64,000 nucleotides of DNA from Acanthamoeba sp. SK_2022b. Taxonomy: Eukaryota; Discosea; Longamoebia; Acanthamoebidae. The notes below the pieces were generated by a model, which was not told the DNA's origin, did no database searches, and was given only the letters and a program-made list of their open reading frames with translations. Positions within the stretch are counted from its first letter, which is position 1, and every line of letters begins with the position of its first letter. The translations under genes and the position numbers were made by a program. Below are positions 56,148 to 64,000 of the stretch, one piece after another. The stretch is taken from assembly GCA_027943245.1 (NCBI GenBank), contig JANDJZ010000077.1, positions 48,345-112,344 on the forward strand, given 5' to 3'.

Positions 56148-57268
56148 TTACACGTCCCAGGTGGCGGGGGCACCCTCGGTGGCGACGGGGGCAGCGTTGG
56201 TGGCGGTCTCGGCCTCAGCGCCCCACTCCTCGGTGGCGGGCTGGGTGAAGCCAGAGCTCTCCTCAGTACCCTCAAGCGTCCACTGCTCGCCGGCGGTGGC
56301 ATCATAACCGGGCTTGTAGGCATCGTCGAAGGCGGAGGGAGCCTCAACGGTCTCCTCGACCTTCTCGGTCTCCTCAGCATCGCTGGATGGGGGAACACAA
56401 CAGGTTTAGATCAATGACCGAATGAGGAGTTTGATTGCAAAATTGATGGTGAGGAAAGGCGTACCGGTAGAAGAAGAGATCGGGCATGACGTCCCAACCC
56501 TCCTGGCGGGAGAGGGTACCCTTGAGGTAGGCAACCTCGCGAGCGAGCAGCCAGAACATGAGGCCGATGGCGTGCTTGGAGTTGTTGTTGCACGGGATGG
56601 CAATGTCGACGTGCCTGAGCGGCGAGTCGGTGTTGGCGAACGCGATGGTGGGGATGTTCACGTACGAGGCCTCAGTGAGCGACTGTTATGAATGAAAAGA
56701 GATGTTAGCGCTTGTGAAGGATCGTTCACGGCTTAAAGATTACAAATGCTTGGAAAGAGAGCAATTCAGTAAGGAAGTTATCAACTTGGTAGTTCAGTAG
56801 TCTAACACGTTATTTTGGTAACATCATTATAGAAATGAAAGGAGCAACAAAGAGGGCGGAAGGACGAACCTGGTGATCGACGCGGGGGTCGGCCACGACG
56901 AGGAGACGGGGCTCCTTGAAATCCCTCTGCTGAGACTGATTGGTGAAGGTACCGGGGGTGAACCTGCCGGCGATGGCGGTGGCGCCGGTGAAGTTGGCGA
57001 ACTTGTGAACAGCCCTCTGACCATAGGTACGGCCCGAGATCACGCAGATGTCCGAGGCGTGCTCAATGCCGGCAATGACGCGGGCGGCAAGGACGAGCTT
57101 GTCCCAGGTCTTGGCGAGGTCGAGGATGTGCACACCATCCTGACGGCGCCTCCAGACGTAACGCTCCATCTTGGGGTCGAGGTTGTTCGAGCCGACGTGG
57201 ACCTCAGCGGCCAACATCTTCTGGACATCCTCCTCCTGGAGGTGCAAAGAACGCGGAACCTGACTCAT
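56148..57268 (-). CDS. RPSA: Small-subunit ribosomal protein uS2 (RPSA, laminin-receptor family)
   Basis: Structural protein of the 40S ribosome. Three exons (56870-57268, 56465-56682, 56148-56382) splice in frame to 283 residues. Start [20 protein letters not shown]; hallmark uS2 blocks [106 protein letters not shown] and [20 protein letters not shown]. The acidic C terminus with [10 protein letters not shown] and [12 protein letters not shown] repeats, ending WDV, is typical of eukaryotic RPSA. Introns are short and canonical. Identity is firm. Confidence 0.97.
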
Positions 57269-57580
57269 CTTCTATTGAGTGACGTTTAACTGCTCGGCAC
57301 ACGATCAAACAATACGATTAGCGTCTAAAGTCCTTCATTCGGCCAACTTCCTCCCCCACACAAGGGAGGCGGGACGTACGATGCGGTGCGGTTCACGCGG
57401 ACGATCGGAGCGGGAGAGAAAGAGAGAAAGGCAAGCCGGCCAAAACAGCCAACCTCATGATTTTTTTGCCCTTTTCTACCGCCCAACCAGAAATCAGACA
57501 CCTAACTTGAAATTTTCTTGTAATGTGACATTGCGTTTCCGAAACCCAAAACACAACAGAAACCAACAAGCGACCTGCCT
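57269..57580. promoter_or_regulatory. RPSA promoter region
   Basis: 312 bp upstream of the RPSA start and downstream of the ArfGAP stop (both genes leftward). No specific motif recognised. Confidence 0.4.
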
Positions 57581-60500
57581 TTACTCGCTGTCGCGGGAAC
57601 CGGCCCGGGTGTCGCGCACGCTGAACCGTCTCCACGTTGTGGACGCCGTCCCGGCCTCTTCTGCGTTCGTCGCGTCTCGCGGGGACGTCGATGGTGACGA
57701 CGAGGTCGGCACCGAGGGCAGCGGCGCGCTGGGCTTGGGCACGGGGACCCGCTTCTTCTTGGCCGGTCGGAGCGTGGCGCCCGACGCCGCCTCGACCGAC
57801 GTGGACAGGACCGGCGACGCCGTCCTCGTGGGCGACAGCGACACCTTGCGGAACGGCACGCCGGCGGCCGGCTCCAACGCCGCCTCCGTGGCCGAGCTGA
57901 ACGAGGTCGAGGCGCGCTGGCCTGAGGCGGCCGACGACGACGATGACGACGACGATGACGATGACGAAGACGACGAATCGGAAGACGACGAAGCGAGTCC
58001 AGAGGCAGAGGTCGAGCGGTGGCCGACAGAGGCCGGGGCGACCAGGCCCGAGGGCGCCGACGTGGACGAGGTGAGCACGGGCGGAGGCCCGCGCGCCGGC
58101 GCCGGCGAGGAGACGCTCGCTCGACGACTGCAGTCGCCCCCCTTTTTCACTGTTTCACGTGTTGCCCACACAACCGCGCCGCGATGCCCGCGTGAGACAG
58201 CGCACGCGCGTGCTTGTTGGATGGGTGGGGGGGGGAGGGCGAGCAGCGTACGCTGTAGGTCCTCGGAGAAGTGCTGGAAGGCCTGGGCGAAGGTGGCCTC
58301 GACGTCGAGGCCCCTCTGCTCTTCGGCCGAAAGGAGCGCCAGTCGCAGGAGGGTCACCGAATCTGCCCCCCCCCCCCCAAACACCGAACACGCGTCAGGC
58401 CAGCCCCTCAGCAAGCGAGAGAGAGAGAGAGAGCGATTGGGGGGGGGGGGGCACACCTGCTTTCTGCTGTTGGAGGGCGAGGTCGACCGGGGTGAGGCCG
58501 GCCTGGTCCTCCGCGTCGAGCGGCGCGCCGCGTCTGTACAGCAGCAGAAGGCACTGGGTGTGGCCCAGCTCCGCCGCGACGTGGACCGCCGTCCGGCCAT
58601 GCGCGTCGGCGGCCTTCGTGTCGGCCCCGCTCTGTGCGAGCGTGCGCGTGCGTGTGTGAGCGTGGATCGTGCGACGCGTGGACCAATCACGAGCCGGCGT
58701 ATACCTGAATGAGGAATTCGAGGAGGGCGGGGTCGTTGAGGCGGGCGGCCTCGAGCAGCGCCGGCGGGTTGCCCCAGTTGGGACTCGCGCCCTGCACGAG
58801 CAGCCGCAGCAGCGTGTGCAGATCGCCGCCGTGGACCGCCTCCGCGAAGTCCTGTGTGCGGCGGAGGCGCGTGTCGTGCGCGGTGAGCCGCAACGCCGCC
58901 AACGCAGGAAGCAATGACACGCGTGCGCGTGCGCGATGTCTGTGCGAGCGTGAGGGGGGAGGTGGGTGTACGTGAATGATGTCTCCGCCCGTGTAGGGAC
59001 GCACGAACTCGCGGTTGGCGTACTTGCGTTTGATGTATCGCTCGCGCACAGCACTGGTTGCCCCCACCCCCCAGCCGATGGCGACGACGGCGACAACAAT
59101 CAGTCGACAAAAAGCAAAAGCGAGGAGAAGGTTAAGGTGGCGGCGGCGGCGTACACGACGCTGCCCGAGTTGGGTCGCTCGACGCTGGAGGGCCGAGTGG
59201 CCTCGAATATGGCGTTGACCTCCTCGTTGCCGCCCATTCGCAGCATGGACTGCACGCGGAGCCAACGCGACGCCTCGTGAGACGTGTGATTGTGGGGTGG
59301 GGGTTGGGGGGGGGGGGTGACCTGAAGAAGCTCGGATGGCCATGCGTCCAGCGTGAGCGAGCGGACCTTGCTCACATGAACGCCCATCCCCCTGTGGCCA
59401 TCAGCACCGGCGACCGCAACCACACACACACAGAGAGAGAGATGAGATCACTCCTCATGAGGATGACAGACCGCGGTCACGCTCAGCCAAGAAGGGGCCT
59501 GCCACGTGCCTATGTACACCGGAGCATTCTATACAAAAGGTGACGCCCAGATTGACGCTGCACCACGTGGGGTCTGCACGTGCCCCGGAATGGTTGGAAT
59601 GAGTCAGCGAGTGGTTAGGGGGGGGAGGCGCGACCCGCGTGCTCAAACCATGCCGGATGAGTGAAAGATGGGGGGGGGGCGTACCGGCAGCGCCGCAGTC
59701 GGCGCAAAAGTTGTTGGAGTCGCTGACCGCTCTGACCTGGGCCAACACGCTGGTCTGCAGACGCACACGATCGACGACGCAGACCAATAAGTCATGATAC
59801 GAGGGAGGGGAGGGGGTAGACGCAGTACGCGCGTGGCGTTTACCTCTTTTGGTTCATCTACACTCGAGGACCCTCCGCCTGCTTGTCTCTTGGGTAACGA
59901 AAATAGAAAATAAATAAAATTAAATAAAAAATAGAATTAAGAAAAAGAGAGGTGAGCTCGTCTCCTCTGCAACGCGTCGCCAAATGGGAAAATTACGATG
60001 GAGCGAGACCGGGGCCTGTGCGGTACCTTGGATTCTGGAGAGGGAGAAGGCAGGCTGGCGGAGAGACCGCTGGTGGACCTGGCCCTGGCGGTATGACAAG
60101 AGGGAGGTCACCACGACCGCGCACGCCAAGTAACTCACTGTGGGGAAAATGTCTGCTAACCTGGCGGGGCGGGGTTCCGTCATGGAGGTATCGAGCAGGT
60201 GCTTGGTCACGTTTTGGACCACCTGCACGCACCGCGTGTTAATAATGAGAATAATAATAATTATTAAATATTATACAAAACACATAGGTGCGTGCCTCCA
60301 TCCACTCTTGCTTCTCCTGATCGCTCGCGGCTTGCAGAACGAACGATCGTTTGGTGCCGGTCAACTGCAGTTCATACACCGCGGGGAGGTCAATGCATTT
60401 TAAATCATATGAGTTGTTTCAAAAATGATTGTTTTGTTTTTGTTTTGTTTTGAGTGAGGGTTAACCTCGAAGCAGAACCGTCGCTCCACATCAGCAGGCG

Positions 60501-61097
60501 GCGGTCGCGGGGTGATGAGCAGCAGGGAATACCGCTCGGGCTCGCAGTCCCTCTGCGGAGCCGATACGATAATACGATCGTGGTTAGTCCAACGGTCTCA
60601 CGACACGCAAACCGCTTCGCTCCGATTTGAGTGATACGTGCCCGCTTGTGTTTGTAGTACAGCAGCTCCCCGTCCTTGATCTCGAAGTAGCGCTTCTTCC
60701 ACTCCTTCCTATCTCAGGACAACGAAGGCGAGTCGGTCGGGGTGGGAGGCAAAGAACGAATGAAAGAGCGAAGGAGGGGGGGGGGGAGAGGCGGACCTGA
60801 CGTGGCCAGAGGAGCGTAGGAAGAGGTATCCGTTCTTGACGAGCGAGGGGCCCGCAGATGCGGCCGGCACGGCGAGGGGAACGCTGGAACCCTGCTCCTG
60901 GGCCAGCTTCACCCTCACCCCCGCGAGCTCCTTCTTCGTTTGGCCATAGTCCTCCTGACACTGGACAGGCGACCGTCGACCAAGACCGTCAAGGTCAACC
61001 TTTGTCGTGCGTGTGCGTGTGCGTGCGTTACCTTGATGATGTGATCCGAGAGCGTGTGCATGAAGGGCTGCAATTCTTTGTACACCTCAAAGCCGTG

Positions 61098-61146
<49 letters not shown>

Positions 61147-62588
61147 CAACAGATTGGGCCAGCGAGAGCAAACGGACATAGTCAAGTCCAGTAGGTTTGT
61201 GCGGCGAGTGGGGCTCACCTGGAAATAGGCCATGATGGCGTACAGCAGCAGCGACAGTCGTTCCATGAATTCGAGTTTTTCCCTGATGACCACACACGCC
61301 ACACGAGCCCAGAGGGGAAGGGGAGGGGCGCGTCAGCGTGCGAAGCGCAAGACGTGCGCGAGCAAGGGCGGCAGAGCGGGTGGGCGAGGGAGGGAGGGAG
61401 ATGTGGCTCGCTCACCTTGTCTTGGCTTCGTACAGCTCCGAGAGCATGTTCAAGCTGCACTCCTGAAAGTCGCGCTTCACTCCCTGAAACTCCTCCGATA
61501 ACTGTCGACACACGACCACAGACGCTTAGCAGGCCGCAGACCACTCGCTGGCCAATGTTGATACGAAAGAGCAGAGGCTTCGAGGCGATATCGGTACCCC
61601 GTAAAACTTGGAGTGGTCCTTTTGCTTGACGTGGGAGAGGCGGGAGAGCAACGCGTCGTACGACATCTCGGCCTTTTCCAGTCGCTGCATGCTTTTCTGC
61701 GCAGATGTTGCAAACGGCGCGGTGGTGTGGAATGGACACGAACGAAGATAATAGATTAAATAAATAGATAAATCAATAAATAAATAGACAGATAAAGAAA
61801 CGTCGCGTTGCGAGAGCGAGCACGGGATCGGATAGCGGACGGCGAAGGGCACGAACCTTCTCAGAAGCGATCTGGGTCTTGACAAACGCCTTGAGCGGTT
61901 CGGCAAACGCTTCTTCCATTTGCAAGTGCTGTGAAGAGAAGGGAGAGGGGAGAGCAGCGTGAGCGTCTCCGGGATTCTGCTCCAGGCTGAGTGCATGCGC
62001 GCATGCATGGCGATCATACCAGCGTCTGGCGAAAAGCATCAGTCTCCTGCATCACGTCCGCAAGCCGGTGCACCGAGTGCTCTGTTCCACCACAATCAGC
62101 AAGCAGACAGAGAGAGAGAGAGAGCGGAAAGCGCGCGCTGCGGATGAGCGCTCGTGCGTGCAGCGATTTGGGAGGGGGGGGGGAGAGAACGAACTGAGAG
62201 TGGTGTCACCAAAGGTATCCAGCTCGAGGAGCGTCTGCGAGAACGCCGAAGAAGCGTTCGAGTAGACTGCACGCAGAAAGGCACGCATGAGGGCGGTGCA
62301 CGTCAAGTAGGGGGGCAAGCAAGCGCTTGAAAGGGAGAGTTCCGCAGAGAGATGCGTTGCGATGAGATGAGGAGATTGGATGGGGAGGAGGGCCTCACCC
62401 TTGGCGGCAGAGCCGAGTTTGGAGGCGGCAGAGGTGAGGCGCAGGAGGTCGTCGCCCCAGTCCTCGACGCCCTTCTGAACCTGGCGCAGTCGGTTGCGCG
62501 CCATGGGGCTGTCCGCCAGCACCTCCTCCAGCCCAATCCCGAGACCGAGGTCGGGCAATCCATCCATGCATCTCTGTTGGTCCATCAT
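57581..62588 (-). CDS. BAR-PH-ArfGAP-ankyrin protein (ACAP/ASAP-like)
   Basis: An activator of Arf GTP hydrolysis that senses curved membranes. Start MMDQQRCMDGLPDLGLGIGL (62588). The BAR part spans many exons (QKGVEDWGDDLLRLTSAASK, EPLKAFVKTQIASEK, LLSRLSHVKQKDHSKFYG, EEFQGVKRDFQECSLNML, MERLSLLLYAIMAYF). PH domain: LVKNGYLFLRSSGHV, KKRYFEIKDGELLYYKHK and KRSFVLQAASDQEKQEWMEA. ArfGAP zinc finger: FCADCGA, WCSVNLGVTFCIECSGVHR (four cysteines plus the arginine finger) and VSKVRSLTLDAWPSELLQ. Ankyrin units: DFAEAVHGGDLHTLLRLLVQ, NWGNPPALLEAARLNDPALL, HGRTAVHVAAELGHTQCLLL and AGLTPVDLALQQQKA. The C-terminal tail is Ser/Ala-rich with a long poly-Ser run. TAA at 57581-57583. No SH3 domain seen. 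Confidence 0.9.
61098..61143. repeat. (TG)n microsatellite in an ArfGAP-gene intron
   Basis: About 23 TG units on the + strand between two BAR-domain exons (AIMAYF and HGFEVYKEL). Confidence 0.95.
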
Positions 62589-63065
62589 TCTGCAGGCAAT
62601 CCTTTTCCTTTGGCCCAGCGGTTTATCGCTGTTTCTTCCCGATCCCTTGCGAATGCTCGAAAGTCTGCTCTCTCACAAAGAATGCAGCTGTAAATTAGTC
62701 TCCTGGGTGCCACAGGCAAGCGTTGCGGACAGCGCGTGATCGATTATCGCTCCCGGGCTGTGTCTTTTTCTCGATCTCGTAGTTCTTGTTCTACCAGTGT
62801 TCGTTTTCTGTTTGCCCTGCTCTTGCAATTACAAAACAATTTGGTAATTGTAATCAAATGTAGAGAAAAGAAAATAAACGAGAAATAGCCCGGTATGCGA
62901 TCGGAATGCTCTCCACACAGGCAGAAGATGAAGGATTGTGTTGCGAAATCATCGTTATTCATTACATGGAGTGAATCCACACGTGTGTACACTGCGATTG
63001 TTGCTCTCTTTGGGAACCGCCCTATGTAGCTCTCTCTCCCCGCACCGTGTCTTGTGGGTGACTGT
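62589..63065. other. Gap upstream of the ArfGAP gene
   Basis: Promoter side of the ArfGAP gene and 3' flank of the EF-hand gene (both leftward). No gene seen. Confidence 0.4.
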
Positions 63066-63865
63066 TTACTTGGAAAGGCCGGCAAGGAGATCGACGAGCT
63101 GCTCGTAGGAAAGGTTGCCCTCAGCATCAACGCTCACGGCCCGGAGGAGCGACTCGACCTGTCGAGAGAAACAGGAGTCAGGCCACACGGTGGTGTGATA
63201 TCGCACAGCAACGGGGGAGCGTACATCCTCAGAGTCGAGGGGCTCGCCCAGGCTGCCGAGAAGCATGCGGAGATCAGCCGAAGAGATGATGCCGTTGCTG
63301 TACCAAGAAAACGCATCGTTAGAGGTGCCGCTACACAAATCGCGAATTCGCGAAAACGGGAGGTGAGAGTACCCAGTGGCGTCGAGGGCACGGAAGGCCT
63401 CCCTCATCTCCTTCTCGAGGTCCTGGGGCCTCCTGAACTTGCGGCGGTAGAAGTTCATGAACTGGGCGAAGTCAACCACACCATCACCGCCAGCCTCAGC
63501 CTCGATGGCCTCGATTTCCTTCTGGAGAGGGGCCTTGCCTGAAGATCACGAGAGACACAAAGTGGCCACGAGACGCCGGTAAATGGCGAGAATAGACATC
63601 AACAGCGAGAGTGCCGGAAGATGGCTGTCTACTGGGAAACTCAGGAAGTAAAAGTCGCGACAACGAGAAGCGAGAGAAGAGAGGCAAAGCAGACGTCGTG
63701 GACCACCAAAGAAGAGAGAAAAAGAACGAAAGCGAAAGAGAAGAGGCAGAGTGTGTTACCGAGGGCGCGGATGACGAGGCCAATCTCGCTAATGGCGATC
63801 TTGGAATCGTTGTCAGTGTCGAACACCTTGAAGCACTCCTTGACTTCTTCCTCGCTGGTGGCCAT
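63066..63865 (-). CDS. Calmodulin-like EF-hand protein (possible myosin light chain)
   Basis: About 145 residues from four exons: MATSEEEVKECFKVFDTDND (start 63865), then IAISEIGLVIRALG; KAPLQKEIEAIEAEAGGDGV and MREAFRALDATG; NGIISSADLRMLLGSLGEPL; and VESLLRAVSVDAEGNLSYEQ, ending LLAGLSK. It has the four-EF-hand layout of calmodulin. Loop 1 (DTDNDSKIAISE) looks able to bind calcium. Loop 2 (EAGGDGVVDF) is shortened, and loops 3 (DATGNGIISSAD) and 4 (SVDAEGNLSYEQ) lack some usual acidic ligands. Loss of calcium sites with retained fold is usual in myosin essential and regulatory light chains. Acanthamoeba class-I myosins have such a light chain, so this is a candidate but not proven. Confidence 0.8.
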
Positions 63866-64000
63866 GTTGAATAGAGATTTGGTGGTGCTGACGCGCGCTG
63901 TGTTGTGTTGTTTTGAGGTGCTCTCCGCAAGAAGAAATAGAAGACCAAACGACGCGCCACGCCGCGAGAGAAGTGGAGCCCAGGTCGCACACACGCGGCC

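Overview
This window is nuclear DNA of an intron-rich, GC-rich amoebozoan, very probably Acanthamoeba castellanii or a close relative. The evidence is a 5S rRNA sequence that fits the Acanthamoeba 119-nt 5S RNA as I remember it, dense short GT-AG introns (about 60-150 nt) that often contain long (TG/CA)n runs, short intergenic gaps, and genes typical of amoebae (an Shk-type kinase with an SH2 domain, a CARMIL-like actin regulator, a BAR-PH-ArfGAP-ankyrin protein). No database search was possible. Gene models were built by joining ORF segments at GT-AG borders that keep the reading frame.

Layout. 1-2321 (+): 3' part of a SulP/SLC26 anion transporter with a STAS domain. 2598-8819: a 5S rRNA gene split by a roughly 6-kb non-LTR retrotransposon (ORF1 and an APE-RT-RNase H ORF2). 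9299-10698 (-): casein kinase 2 beta. 11114-13968 (-): protein kinase with a charged coiled-coil tail. 14266-16741 (-): pentatricopeptide protein. 17069-18725 (+): F-box protein. 18951-20482 (-): ubiquitin-like plus UEV-like protein. 20798-25327 (-): CARMIL-like leucine-rich repeat protein. 25664-27065 (-): METTL21-type methyltransferase. 27798-29242 (+): KGG-repeat stress protein. 29379-30998 (-): LRR dual-specificity phosphatase. 31846-34674 (+): IML2/TTC39-type protein. 34912-37623 (+): C-type lectin/mucin-like membrane protein. 38201-41065 (+): Shk-like SH2 kinase. 41157-45373 (+): cation/proton antiporter. 45433-46709 (-): Rieske protein. 46912-51303 (+): transketolase-like enzyme. 51602-53375 (+): unknown. 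53585-55764 (-): ADHFE1-like dehydrogenase with a missing segment. 56148-57268 (-): ribosomal protein uS2/RPSA. 57581-62588 (-): ACAP/ASAP-like ArfGAP. 63066-63865 (-): EF-hand protein.

The genes form no operon or pathway. They are housekeeping, signalling and cytoskeletal genes on both strands, with several head-to-head pairs that probably share promoters (16742-17068, 27066-27797, 30999-31193, 46710-46911).

The strongest observation is the retrotransposon in the 5S gene. The target-site duplication is a perfect 15-bp segment of 5S RNA, and the element carries at its own 5' end a second, slightly mutated copy of 5S nucleotides 1-36. This is what one expects if the transposition intermediate was a chimeric RNA starting at the 5S transcription start site. 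Other points of interest are the five-copy KGG protein, the UBL-UEV architecture, an ADHFE1 homologue that has lost its metal-binding segment exactly at a (TG)n intron, and an EPN-bearing C-type lectin on a mucin-like stalk.
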